A stretch of DNA of 64,000 nt from Planctomycetota bacterium (lineage in GTDB: Bacteria > Planctomycetota > UBA1135 > GCA-002686595), in contig JAEUHZ010000010.1 in assembly GCA_016795205.1 (NCBI GenBank), positions 62,001 to 126,000 of the forward strand, given 5' to 3'. Shown in pieces: positions 42,461 through 50,418 of this stretch; position 1 is the stretch's first letter; every line of letters starts with the position of its first letter. The notes under the pieces are model-generated. The model saw only the letters and a list, made by a program, of their open reading frames with translations. It ran no database searches and was not told the DNA's origin. The position numbers and the translations under genes are program-made.

Positions 42461-43805
42461 CTGAACCCGCTTCGAGGGCCCTAGCGGCCCGGTTCACGTC
42501 TCTCCGGATGTCCGGAGGTCTCCTGGAATCGCTGCCAGATGGCGGAGTGGATGGCGGAGTGACGGCAGAGCCCAGCGTGCCGGTCGCGCGCTGGGACTCG
42601 ATCCGTCCCGGACTGTTCCAGCGGGGGAGAGCCTCGACGGCGGAGCGTTCGTCGCCCCCGCCCAGGTGGGTGTAGGTGCCCATCGTCAACCGGATGTCCG
42701 AGTGACGGGCGAGCGCCTGGGCAACACGCGGTGCCGCACCGGAGTTCGCGAGGAGGGTCACGAAGGTGTGGCGGAGCGCGTGGAAATCCGCAACGTTTCC
42801 AGCCTCGTCCGCGATCGGCACGCCGGCGGCCGCGAGGTCGCCCTGGAGCGTCTCCGCCGCGCGCCAGAACGCGGGCAGGTGGAATGCCGCCTCGGACGGG
42901 TGACGCGCGCGCAGGAAGCCCCGGAGGGCCTCCGCGAGGTCCTCGCGCAGCGGCAGGCTCGCGGCCCTGCGGCTCTTGGTTCCCTCGGCGCGGAGGTTCA
43001 GGGCAGCGCGATCGGGCGCGAGGTCGAACGAGCCGACGCGGAGGGCCATGAGTTCCTTCCGCCGGACGCCCGTCTCGATGGCGAGGCGGTAGAGCAACGC
43101 ACGCTCCGGGCCGGGCATGCCGTCGCGCTCCGGCGCGGACTCGACGAACCCGAGGAGCCGCTCGACCTCCTCGACCGTGAGGGCGCGACGGACCCGGCGA
43201 CGGTCGGTCGCGGCGTTGAGCTTCCGCAAGGTGCGGAGGGGATCCTCGCTCGCGAGGCCGGACGCCACTGCCCATCGGCAGAACTGACGGATCGCCGCGA
43301 GCGTGTGGTTCGACGCCTGGATGCTCCATCCGCCGTCACGGCGCTCGTGGAGGTAGTTCTCGACCGACTCCGGGCGGAGGTCCTTCCAGAATCGTGCGCC
43401 GGTCCCGTCGAGGACGGCCCGAATGCGGGGGATGAGCGAGGCGAGCGTTTCCTTCGCGCGGTTTCGGGCCCGGAGGGCGCGTTCGAAGTCCGCCACGAGT
43501 TCCGTGAGCGCGCGCCCGCCTGCGATGCGCGTGCGGTCCAGGAGGCCGAGTTCCGCGAGCTTCTCCCGGGTGCCGCTCGGGAGCGCCTCGACGGCGCGGG
43601 AGAGGTCGAGGTCCACCGGCAGCGACGCGGAGCGGAAGGCGAGGAGCCGCTCGACAGTGCGTCCCAGGGCCTCGCTCGACGCCTTGTCGGTGAAGGCGCG
43701 GAATCGCTGGCGCGTGCCGAGCGCGTCGCGGAAGTCGAGGTAGTACCGCGACGTGGCGATGCGCTTGCCGGACTTCGCCTTGAACCGTTCTCGGTAGACG
43801 CGCAT
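42396..43805 (-). CDS. Tyrosine recombinase (integrase) of the island
   Basis: 469 residues. It has an N-terminal arm-binding-like region, a core-binding domain (about 100-200) and a catalytic domain (about 205-390). The catalytic set is complete: Arg248 (TGVRRKEL), a Lys near 277, His342 and Arg345 (FHALRH), His368 (ARHSD) and nucleophile Tyr378 (GTYTHL). The ATG lies 2 bases after the XRE gene stop; longer upstream frames are spurious. The last 21 residues are read antisense through attL and the tRNA gene, so the C-terminus depends on the integration state. Transcribed toward attL, as usual for tRNA-specific integrases. Confidence 0.93.
   Translation of the reverse strand: MRVYRERFKAKSGKRIATSRYYLDFRDALGTRQRFRAFTDKASSEALGRTVERLLAFRSASLPVDLDLSRAVEALPSGTREKLAELGLLDRTRIAGGRALTELVADFERALRARNRAKETLASLIPRIRAVLDGTGARFWKDLRPESVENYLHERRDGGWSIQASNHTLAAIRQFCRWAVASGLASEDPLRTLRKLNAATDRRRVRRALTVEEVERLLGFVESAPERDGMPGPERALLYRLAIETGVRRKELMALRVGSFDLAPDRAALNLRAEGTKSRRAASLPLREDLAEALRGFLRARHPSEAAFHLPAFWRAAETLQGDLAAAGVPIADEAGNVADFHALRHTFVTLLANSGAAPRVAQALARHSDIRLTMGTYTHLGGGDERSAVEALPRWNSPGRIESQRATGTLGSAVTPPSTPPSGSDSRRPPDIRRDVNRAARALEAGSVVRPAGFEPATVGSEDRSSSS
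42408..42461 (+). repeat. attL: left 54-bp direct repeat in tRNA-Arg
   Basis: Identical over 54 bases to 50798-50851; bases on both outer sides differ. It covers the tRNA anticodon arm, variable loop, T arm, acceptor end and CCA plus one base. Confidence 0.95.
42502..42517. repeat. Perfect inverted repeat near attL
   Basis: CTCCGGA, two bases, TCCGGAG. It sits 40 bases inside attL and could be a recombination-directionality or integrase accessory site. No copy was seen at the other end. Confidence 0.35.
42540..42561 (+). repeat. Left 22-bp subterminal repeat, candidate integrase arm site
   Basis: Contains GGCGGAGTG twice, separated by GAT. An identical 22-bp copy lies at 50700-50721. The left copy is 78 bases inside attL and the right copy is 76 bases inside attR, in the same orientation. 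It falls in the integrase C-terminal coding region. Confidence 0.75.
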
Positions 43806-43807
43806 GG

Positions 43808-44035
43808 CTAGGTACCCTTCGGTTGCTTCGCCGGCTTCACGGGGCGGAGCGAGAGGTCGAGGAGGAGGCCCAGACGGTCGAGGACTTCGAGGGACAGTCC
43901 GCGCTCGCCGGCCATGAACCGTGACATCGCGGCCTGGTCCAGGTCGATCGCCTTGCAGATCGCATAGCGCGAGAGGCCCGACCGTTCGACGGCTTCCCGA
44001 AACTGGTCGGAGAGCGGACGGGGTGTCGTCGGCAT
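43808..44035 (-). CDS. Cro/XRE-type HTH repressor of the island
   Basis: 75 residues: a single helix-turn-helix domain (about 10-60: FREAVERSGLSRYAICKAI then DLDQAAMSRFMAGERG) with a basic tail. It probably controls its own promoter and the integrase gene, which starts 2 bases downstream. The ATG at 44033-44035 is chosen because a well-spaced promoter ends 6 bases before it. Three GCATGC palindromes lie upstream. Confidence 0.88.
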   Translation of the reverse strand: MPTTPRPLSDQFREAVERSGLSRYAICKAIDLDQAAMSRFMAGERGLSLEVLDRLGLLLDLSLRPVKPAKQPKGT

Positions 44036-44041
44036 GGTCCC

Positions 44042-44070
44042 ATGGTACGGCATGCGTGTCTTTATGGCAA
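44042..44070 (-). promoter_or_regulatory. Promoter of the XRE-integrase operon
   Basis: On the minus strand TTGCCA (44070-44065), 17 bases, then TACCAT (44047-44042). The -10 ends 6 bases before the ATG, so the transcript would be leaderless. This is the best sigma-70-type promoter in the window. Confidence 0.65.
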
Positions 44071-44100
44071 GCATGCACTCGTCGATGCTCAGGGGCATGC
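44050..44100. promoter_or_regulatory. Three GCATGC palindromes, candidate XRE operators
   Basis: GCATGC occurs at 44050-44055, 44071-44076 and 44095-44100, spaced 21 and 24 bases, roughly two helical turns. The first lies in the promoter spacer and the second touches the -35 box. Repressor binding there would block the XRE-integrase promoter. Confidence 0.45.
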
Positions 44101-44181
44101 CGAGCGGGGCCACAGCCCCCGCGCCGGAACGATCCTCCCGGCTCCCCCCGGGCCGACCGGATCGGACTCGGTGAGGCCGCT

Positions 44182-46002
44182 TCACGGCGCACCCCAGCCG
44201 GCCTCAGCCTCGATCGCCGCGCGCTCCGCTTCCGCGTACGGGTCCGTGGCACCGGCGCTCGGATCGTCCAGACCGTCCAGACCATTCCCGCCCGAGCGCG
44301 GTCCGGACTGTTCGGACGATACGGACGGTCCGTCGCGACGCTTCACCAGTCGCACGATCCGGCGACGGCTCGCGTCCGGTGCCTTCTCCCCGAGGACCAC
44401 TTCGATCCCGTGGGATCGCAGGGCCGGCGCATAGCGCCGGAGGATGTCCCCAACCTTCCTCGGCGTCCTCGGCCACGCGCGATCCCGTCCCCGCTCCTCG
44501 GTCGTGAGGAGCTTCCGAAGTTCGCCCGCCGTGCCCTCCCAGCCGTCGGCGCGCTCGTTCATCAGGTCTCGCACGGCAAGAGCGAAGGGCGAGCCGTCGA
44601 GCACGGACGCCGATCCCTCGTCGCGGTTCGCGAAGAGGGCATCCAGGAACTCGCCCGGGCGAAGGCCGAGCGCCGGAGCGGCCGCCTCCACGAGGCGCGC
44701 AAAGTCCGCGAGTCGGACGTTGCGGTCGAGCTTCATCGTATCACTTCTCGCGCGCGCGCATGATAGCGCATCGAGGAGCGCGCCGAGGATGCGAGGCCTA
44801 GCCTCGTCGAACTCCTCCCAAAACGTCCGCTCCTCGCGGCGCACGCGATCGTCGATGCGCTTGAGGCTGAGGACGATCGATCGATCGGCCACGTCGCCGC
44901 GGGATGCCAGGTCATCGATGCCGTTGAGGATCACCGGCCGCGCGACCTGGAAGATCGTCTCCTCGGTGTCGGAGTAGAGTTCGCGCGTCGCGAACCCGTT
45001 CCCCGAGGTCAACGCGCAGAGGTCATCCCCGAGCCACTCCGGGATCCCGCTCAGGTTGTCGAACACGACGAGCCGCGAGTTCGTCGCGGCGATCGCGAGG
45101 TCCCGCGAGTCCTTCGGCGGTCGGCGCGCGTCCGCGAGGTTCGGGTCGACCAAACGCCGGAGCACCTTCGACAACGTGGACTTCGCGGATCCCTGCTCGC
45201 CGTTCGCGATGAGGATCGGGAACGGGCCGGAAGGGGAGAGCAGCATCAGCGCGAATCCTCGCACGAGGACCCAGCCCGACGCGTCGACGTTGAGGAAGCC
45301 GCGAAGCTCGTCGATCGTCCCGCCGCGCACGGGAGAGGGGAGTGCGAGCATCCCGCTCCGCCGCACGAGCCGGGAATCCGAGTCGGCAGCGCCCACGATG
45401 CGCCAACCGTCTCGATCCACGCGTACGAGTTCATGCGCGTCGTTCGCCAAGTCGAGCCAGACCGCTCCGTCATGCTCCGCGAGACGGACGGCCACCGCGC
45501 GTTCGGGGCCCTCGTAACGTGCAGCCACGACCAGGTTGCCGACGACCGTCGCGATCGTCTCGCCGTTGGCCGCCTTGCCGAGGCCGAGGTAGACCTCGCG
45601 TGTCAACCACTCGCGGAACGGGCGCGATCGAACGCCGAGCGTTTCTCGCAGGTCTGCCGGTTCGCCGCCGTCTGCTCCGCTGCCGCGAACACGTACCCAC
45701 GCGAACGGCGCACCGTCTGGCGAGTGAAAGAGTTCGAGGCGGTCGCTCTGCTTGAGATAGCCGAGGATCCGCTCGGCGAGCGTGTCGCTCGAAGGCTCTG
45801 GACGCGCGGCCTCGTTGTCGAACTGCTCGCGCAGCGCGTCGGGATCGAGAGAGGGGAACCGTTCGAGGAACTTCGCCTCCGCCTTCGAGCGCGATTCGTC
45901 GTCGGTGAGGTCGACGCGAGCCGTTACCGGGGACGCGCCCTCGTTCCGGACAATCACCTTGACCTCGCGTCCGTTCCGCATGCGTTGGAACTCGATGTCC
46001 AT
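44182..46002 (-). CDS. D5/VirE-like AAA+ helicase of the island
   Basis: 606 residues. The N-terminal about 230 residues are not recognised. The ATPase part has Walker A GEQGSAKST (268-276) after FPILIAN, Walker B LVVFDN (311-316), and VILNGIDDLASRGDVADRS as a sensor/arginine-finger region. This matches the P-loop helicases that accompany Toprim primases in plasmids and satellites. The C-terminal third is mixed helical with a charged, Gly/Ser-rich tail. The start overlaps the Toprim gene stop (ATGA), so the two are translationally coupled and likely act together in replicating the excised element. Confidence 0.82.
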   Translation of the reverse strand: MDIEFQRMRNGREVKVIVRNEGASPVTARVDLTDDESRSKAEAKFLERFPSLDPDALREQFDNEAARPEPSSDTLAERILGYLKQSDRLELFHSPDGAPFAWVRVRGSGADGGEPADLRETLGVRSRPFREWLTREVYLGLGKAANGETIATVVGNLVVAARYEGPERAVAVRLAEHDGAVWLDLANDAHELVRVDRDGWRIVGAADSDSRLVRRSGMLALPSPVRGGTIDELRGFLNVDASGWVLVRGFALMLLSPSGPFPILIANGEQGSAKSTLSKVLRRLVDPNLADARRPPKDSRDLAIAATNSRLVVFDNLSGIPEWLGDDLCALTSGNGFATRELYSDTEETIFQVARPVILNGIDDLASRGDVADRSIVLSLKRIDDRVRREERTFWEEFDEARPRILGALLDALSCARARSDTMKLDRNVRLADFARLVEAAAPALGLRPGEFLDALFANRDEGSASVLDGSPFALAVRDLMNERADGWEGTAGELRKLLTTEERGRDRAWPRTPRKVGDILRRYAPALRSHGIEVVLGEKAPDASRRRIVRLVKRRDGPSVSSEQSGPRSGGNGLDGLDDPSAGATDPYAEAERAAIEAEAGWGAP

Positions 46003-46856
46003 CAGCGCACCTGCCGTTCGACGAGACGAAGGGTCGGGGGGACGATCGCAGCGCCTTCGATCGCGGCGAGTACCTCGTCCCGCGACGTTCCGGCGCAAAG
46101 GGCTGAGCGGAGATCCTTCGCCTCGCGCGGCGGCTGGATGATCCGGACGGTCCGGCAAGTCGGCGCGAGCAACGCGGCAAGCGCCGAAGCGCCGGCACGG
46201 CCCGGTTCGTCGGCATCGGCGACGAGGACCGCATCGCGCTCCGCCCTCGATCGGAACCACCGCGCGAGGTAGTCCGTCGCTCCCTGGCACCCAGGTCGCC
46301 CAATCGCGAAGAACCCCAGGGACAGCGCCGCAGCGCAGTCGGACTCACCCTCAGTGACGAGCACGAGGGCGTCCTCCGGCACTTGCGGGAGGAAGAGCCC
46401 GTTCCTGGATCCCTTCGCCGCGCGTTTCTGGCCCCGGTATCGCTCGCGGATCCCCACGAAGCGGCCGAGGTGGTCGCGCATCGGCCACGTGGTCGCGGGT
46501 CGATCGTCCAGACCGACCGACAGCGCTTCCAGCGCGGCGACGGTGACGCCGAGCTTCGCGGCGAACCTAGCGAACACGGCGGGGAGTTCGCCTGCTCGCT
46601 GCCGCCCTTCGTCCGCGATCAGCCGGAAGCGCGATTCGTCCGGCGTCTCGTCCAGGTGGTACTTCCTCTGTGTTCTGCCGGTAGTACGCGAGCCGTGGAA
46701 CCAGCCCGCCTTGCCCCAGCGGCGAGGGGACTCGACCCGGGCACAGATCGCGCGATCGGAGCCGTCGCGAGCGCGGAGACACCATCCTCCGTGACCGCAG
46801 ATCGCGCAGGGCACCCGCTCGGTGACGCGGGCGTACTCGCTGAGGAGACCACTCAT
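46002..46856 (-). CDS. Zinc-finger plus Toprim primase-like protein
   Basis: 284 residues. The N-terminal Cys cluster C17, C20, C26 and C38 (CAICGHGGWC...C) is like the DnaG zinc domain. A Toprim domain follows: TEGESD with Glu169, and VADADEPG with Asp214 and Asp216. It would bind DNA and make primers, or act as a DnaG-like scaffold for the helicase gene it overlaps. There is no separate helicase-binding domain, so the partner protein supplies it. The start ATG overlaps the stop of the upstream HTH gene. Confidence 0.82.
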   Translation of the reverse strand: MSGLLSEYARVTERVPCAICGHGGWCLRARDGSDRAICARVESPRRWGKAGWFHGSRTTGRTQRKYHLDETPDESRFRLIADEGRQRAGELPAVFARFAAKLGVTVAALEALSVGLDDRPATTWPMRDHLGRFVGIRERYRGQKRAAKGSRNGLFLPQVPEDALVLVTEGESDCAAALSLGFFAIGRPGCQGATDYLARWFRSRAERDAVLVADADEPGRAGASALAALLAPTCRTVRIIQPPREAKDLRSALCAGTSRDEVLAAIEGAAIVPPTLRLVERQVR

Positions 46857-47134
46857 CGCAGCACCTCCCACCGGTCGCGCGACGGGCATCCGGCGAGCGC
46901 CCAACGCGTCAGGTCCTCGGCGTTCCAGCGCGTCGAGCGCCCCAGTCGAATCGCCCGAGGCAGTCGGCCGCTTGCGTTCAATCGCGACGCATGCGCGCGG
47001 GAGATTCCGAGGCGGCGTGCCACCTCGCGCAGGTCTACGAGTAGGATGCGCGTCTCGTCCCGGTGCCCACCGTGGCGTTCTTCGCACGCCCGCGGATCCG
47101 ACCCCGCGGGCGTGTGGCTTTCAGGGGGCCGCAT
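46853..47134 (-). CDS. AlpA/HTH_17-type small DNA-binding protein
   Basis: 93 residues. The C-terminal about 65 residues are a MerR-like winged HTH (VDLREVARRLGISRAHASRL, then RLGRSTRWNAEDLTRWA). Such proteins are excisionases (Xis) or AlpA-type activators in integrative elements. The N-terminal about 28 residues are unconserved; an internal later start is possible. It overlaps the genes on both sides by 4 and 14 bases. Confidence 0.75.
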   Translation of the reverse strand: MRPPESHTPAGSDPRACEERHGGHRDETRILLVDLREVARRLGISRAHASRLNASGRLPRAIRLGRSTRWNAEDLTRWALAGCPSRDRWEVLR

Positions 47135-47318
47135 GAGGGACCTCCCCGCGCTTGCCCGCGAGCGCCGCGAGCACGGCCTCCAGATCGAAGCGCATGTAGC
47201 GCGCCCCGCACCTCGTGGCGGGGATCCGCCCCGCGTTTGCCCAGCGCCGCACGGTCCCCGGGGACAGTCGGAGTCGCTCAGCGACCTCCGCCGTCGTGTT
47301 GAGTCGATCGTGTGCCAT
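47121..47318 (-). CDS. Excisionase-like HTH_17 protein
   Basis: 65 residues, a compact winged HTH: TAEVAERLRLSPGTVRRWANAGRIPATR, then RYMRFDLEAVLAAL. This is the textbook excisionase-family helix-turn-helix (HTH_17). First gene of the leftward replication operon; a GGAGG lies 8 bases before the ATG. It may direct excision by binding near the attachment sites or may activate the operon. Confidence 0.82.
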   Translation of the reverse strand: MAHDRLNTTAEVAERLRLSPGTVRRWANAGRIPATRCGARYMRFDLEAVLAALAGKRGEVPHAAP

Positions 47319-47416
47319 GTTCTTGGCCTCCTACAGGCCACGAAACGGAGCGCACGGATCGCGATCGGAGCGTATGCGAGTGGATCGGAGCGGCGTCAGG
47401 AATCCGAATCGGCCTC

Positions 47417-48436
47417 CTAGATGTCCTCGGCCCTGGTGATCGAGCGTCCGGCTTCCTTCCTGACTCCCCGAATGCGCTGGCCTGTCGCGAGCCTTCCCCG
47501 GCGGGCGTAGGCGACCCAAGTCTCGGCGTTTGCCTTGGCCCTGCCGACCAGCAGTTCAGGACGGAGTTCCAGGAGCGTCTGGTGGTGTTCAGCGGATGGG
47601 ACCGTGGTGCTGAGGTCCTCGCGGAGTTCGCAGGCCAGGATGAATCCCTCGTAGGCCACGGACTCGGCTGGCTTGCCGCGCACGGGGCGCGGCGTCCCTC
47701 CTGCTTGGGCGCGCGGCTGGGGCCCGACGGCCTGCGCTAGCTCGACCTCGTGCTCCACCTCGAACCGCGTCGTCGCGGCCTGGAGGACGTCATCGAGGCG
47801 CTCGCGATCCGCATCGAGGACCCAGGGCCAGCGGTGTGCCAGGAAATCGCCACCCGTCCCCTCCGGTTCCCCCCACGGGATCCGCCGCATGAACTCTGGG
47901 ATCGCGGGGTTCGGGCGCTGTGACCGGTCCCAGAAGAACACGAGTACCAGGAGCACGGCCTCGGCGTGCGTGATTGACATCCGAGTCCCGAGGTGAGCGT
48001 TCGGCTTGGTGGTGTCGCTTGCGATGAGCCATGCCGCCAACTTCTGCTGCGGGAGGAACCGGCTCCCGTGGATGGTCTCGAAATTCGCGGGCCCGAACCT
48101 GCCGCGAACGTCATCACGAACGTGCCGTAGAAAGTGGTTGTCGGCCGGAGTCGGCTCCGTGCGCAACCGCCGGGCATACTCGTGATTCCCCGCCTCGCGA
48201 AGTTGCCGTAGTGCGGCGGCGCGCTCGCGGCGAACCGACACCCGATGCGAGGTCTCCGCCGCACGGAGTTCCGCCTCGCACTCCGCGCGATCTCGGGCGC
48301 GGATCGCGTCAAACGTGAAGGTCTTCTCCAAGAACGCCCGCCCCGCGGCGAACTGCTCAGGGCGCGCCCGTGTGTAGCGCACGAGAGCCTTCATGGTGGC
48401 CCCGTGCGCAGGTCCGAAACCCGTCTTGTCGTTCAT
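47417..48436 (-). CDS. Unknown 339-residue island protein
   Basis: No family recognised. It is soluble and charged, with no signal peptide; one mildly hydrophobic stretch (AEAVLLVLVFFW near residue 160) is probably buried. The N-terminal half is Arg/Glu-rich and helical (RDRAECEAELRAAETSHRVSV). The C-terminus is basic. A start at Met15 is possible. It lies between the replication operon and the cargo operon, leftward like both, with about 150 noncoding bases upstream. Cargo or replication-accessory roles are both open. Confidence 0.65.
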   Translation of the reverse strand: MNDKTGFGPAHGATMKALVRYTRARPEQFAAGRAFLEKTFTFDAIRARDRAECEAELRAAETSHRVSVRRERAAALRQLREAGNHEYARRLRTEPTPADNHFLRHVRDDVRGRFGPANFETIHGSRFLPQQKLAAWLIASDTTKPNAHLGTRMSITHAEAVLLVLVFFWDRSQRPNPAIPEFMRRIPWGEPEGTGGDFLAHRWPWVLDADRERLDDVLQAATTRFEVEHEVELAQAVGPQPRAQAGGTPRPVRGKPAESVAYEGFILACELREDLSTTVPSAEHHQTLLELRPELLVGRAKANAETWVAYARRGRLATGQRIRGVRKEAGRSITRAEDI

Positions 48437-48592
48437 GCTCTAGGCGGCCGACCCGGACCGCCCCCCGCCGCATGAACTTGAGCGCGGAGAAGTCCGGGTC
48501 GCTCACCGGCTGGCCTGCCGGTTCACCGCAGCGGAGACTATCGCGCACGGAGCGCGGGACAAGGCCCATCCTGTGGCCGGCTCCGGGCCCGG

Positions 48593-48835
48593 TCAGCCGG
48601 GCATGTCCGGAGGGATGGATGGACTCGCGCGGACGATGAGCACGCGCTTCGCAGGCGAGCCTCTTGCCGAGAGGAGCCTGCCGCACTCCGCGCAGCGCGA
48701 AGCGTCTTCCAAGGCCCGGCCTTCGAACAGGACCAAGCTCGCGATCCACGGTGTTCCTTCGCACCGCTCGCAGTCGCCAAACATGCGCGCCGGCATCCGG
48801 CGGACCGCGCGATCTAGTCGTGCCCTGAGATTCAA
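48593..48835 (-). CDS. Small zinc-ribbon protein B of the island
   Basis: 80 residues from TTG at 48833-48835, one base after the stop of the membrane-protein gene. This start aligns its beginning (NLRARLDRA) with the paralog at 49456-49707 (SIRARLARM). Two CxxC pairs (CERC and CAEC) with a VLF strand between them form a zinc ribbon, and CGRLL closes the second. It is homologous to zinc-ribbon protein A. Function unknown. Confidence 0.6.
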   Translation of the reverse strand: MNLRARLDRAVRRMPARMFGDCERCEGTPWIASLVLFEGRALEDASRCAECGRLLSARGSPAKRVLIVRASPSIPPDMPG

Positions 48836-48836
48836 C

Positions 48837-49463
48837 TCACCGCCATCGTCCGAAGTTCTGGAACCATCGCTCCAGACGGGGCGCAACTAGGATGTGCATG
48901 GCGAACGTCCCAGCAATCCCGAGGCCGATGAGCACCAGGACGACGGCGAAGGAGGAGGATTCGCCGCGAACGTGAGGATCGACGATGCCCAACTTCTTCA
49001 GAAGCAGAGCGCCGAACAGGCCGAGGAACATCGGACAGAAGCAGAGCGCGGGAACTAGGAAGCCCTCGCCTAGAAGCGCAAGAACCGACCGGCCTGCATT
49101 CGCGAACATGGCCTGCACCCGGCCGGGTCTCGACAGTGCGAGGGCTACCGCCCCAAGTGCAAGCAGACAGAGCAGCGCACCGAACTGGATGCCCAGGCGC
49201 AGTCCATCGATTCGGACGCCGTAGCTGGCGCTCGGTGACTGCGGCTCCGGCGGGGTAAGGATGCAGGCGTAGCCTGCCGGGCGAGTGGCAACCGCGGCGC
49301 CGGGGCGGGAGGTTGTGAACTCCCAGGGAGGGAAGAAGAACATCACGCCTGCGGCGAGAGATCCGGCAACGATCAGCGGGATGAACTTGGTAACCCGAGC
49401 AATTCGTTCGCTGCTCGACTTCACTTGGTCGTTGTGCGAGGAGGAGCCGTCACGGTCATCCAT
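48837..49463 (-). CDS. Four-helix membrane protein of a planctomycete-type unknown family
   Basis: 208 residues from ATG 49461-49463, overlapping the upstream zinc-ribbon gene by 8 bases. Helix 1 is followed by a short exported loop (FPPWEF, RPAGYACILTPPEP, SYGVRIDGLRLGIQ) and then three helices. The PPWE/RPAGY/PPEP/VRIDxxRL pattern defines a small membrane-protein family that recurs in planctomycetes and relatives but has no known role. It sits between two paralogous zinc-ribbon proteins, all with overlapping or abutting genes. Confidence 0.72.
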   Translation of the reverse strand: MDDRDGSSSHNDQVKSSSERIARVTKFIPLIVAGSLAAGVMFFFPPWEFTTSRPGAAVATRPAGYACILTPPEPQSPSASYGVRIDGLRLGIQFGALLCLLALGAVALALSRPGRVQAMFANAGRSVLALLGEGFLVPALCFCPMFLGLFGALLLKKLGIVDPHVRGESSSFAVVLVLIGLGIAGTFAMHILVAPRLERWFQNFGRWR

Positions 49464-49707
49464 CGAACGCCTCCGGCAGCCGTGCGGCTGGATCCGGGGG
49501 ACCAACGAGCAGGATGGGGAACTTGATCACCCGGCCGCCCTCGGTCAGCGACCTGCCGCAGTCATGACACCGGAGTCGCGGCGCCGAACCATCCTGGACG
49601 ACGGCGAAGAACTCGACCCACTCGCGTTCGTCGCACTGCTCACATCCGCTTCGACGTGGCTCAGGGATCGTAGCGGCCATCCGTGCGAGGCGCGCGCGAA
49701 TGCTCAT
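49456..49707 (-). CDS. Small zinc-ribbon protein A of the island
   Basis: 83 residues. CEQC and CHDC pairs about 25 residues apart, with an FFAVVQDG strand between and CGRSL after, form a rubredoxin-like zinc ribbon. It is paralogous to the protein at 48593-48835 by length, start, Cys spacing and the CGR(S/L)L ending. Both starts and stops overlap neighbours (ATGA with the upstream gene). Could bind nucleic acid or be an adaptor; not known. Confidence 0.72.
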   Translation of the reverse strand: MSIRARLARMAATIPEPRRSGCEQCDEREWVEFFAVVQDGSAPRLRCHDCGRSLTEGGRVIKFPILLVGPPDPAARLPEAFDG

Positions 49708-50009
49708 CCGTGTCCCGTCCCTTTCGAGCGCGCGAGGCGGTTTTCGATGTCCTCCAGGCGGACGAGGAGGTCCGCTTCGATCGGCTTGCCGAGAGTGCGG
49801 TCGAGCACCTCGCGGATCGCCGGGACGTTCCCGCCTTTCGCGAGATCGACGAGCTTCGCGACGACTGCGTGCAGATCCTCCGGCGACACCGCCGCAAGCA
49901 TAGCGGCGCGCAGCGCGGCAACCTGCCGAGCGTAAGGGTTGCCAGGACCACCGGGGTTGCCGGCTGCAAACTGGCCGTTCCCGGCGCGACCGTCACCAAA
50001 CGGAGTCAT
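49704..50009 (-). CDS. DUF5681-like small protein, head of the cargo operon
   Basis: 101 residues: GNGQFAAGNPGGPGNPYARQ, then a helical SPEDLHAVVAKLVDLAKGG and REVLDRTLGKPIEADLL. The G-x-F-x-x-GNPGGPGNP opening followed by a four-helix body is common in small proteins of planctomycete and proteobacterial islands and phages (DUF5681 style), sometimes beside small terminase genes. It heads an operon of four overlapping genes. DNA binding is plausible but unproven. Confidence 0.72.
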   Translation of the reverse strand: MTPFGDGRAGNGQFAAGNPGGPGNPYARQVAALRAAMLAAVSPEDLHAVVAKLVDLAKGGNVPAIREVLDRTLGKPIEADLLVRLEDIENRLARSKGTGHG

Positions 50010-50112
50010 CGGTTCATGGTGTAGGCTAACGTTGCGGGTCCGTCCACGCGAGAACCCGACACGTCGGACCGCTTCTTGCGAGTAAGTGGAAGGGACTGGG
50101 AAGGACCCAAGC

Positions 50113-50418
50113 ATGCCGAACCCGAGTGAGCCTGAAGGCGAGCGAAGCGCCGTTGCGCGTTGGTTGCTCGATGGGGACACCTGGAAGAGCCTGGCTATCG
50201 TTGGCGCATTGGCTTGGCTTGTCTTTGTGCAAGTACCGTCGTGCGACAAGCGTCGGGCCGCACGCGACGCGGCCTTGCTCAAGCGCCAGTACGAGTTCCT
50301 TGCGGAGTACGGGATCCGCGGTTCCCGCGCAGACGACTTCCTTCAAGCGGCAGAAGAGCGCGAACTGGATATCGGGCATCCGCGAGGTGGAGACCCAGGA
50401 TCGAACTCGGACGAGTAG
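50113..50418 (+). CDS. Small single-helix membrane protein, unknown
   Basis: 101 residues, the only rightward gene seen in the element. One transmembrane helix (SLAIVGALAWLVFVQVP, about 28-44) is followed by a basic CDKRRAARDA stretch and an acidic tail. A GGAAGGA box about 8 bases before the ATG supports translation. It is divergent from the cargo operon across about 100 bases, so the two may share control. No family recognised; moderate confidence that it is expressed. Confidence 0.5.
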   Translation: MPNPSEPEGERSAVARWLLDGDTWKSLAIVGALAWLVFVQVPSCDKRRAARDAALLKRQYEFLAEYGIRGSRADDFLQAAEERELDIGHPRGGDPGSNSDE

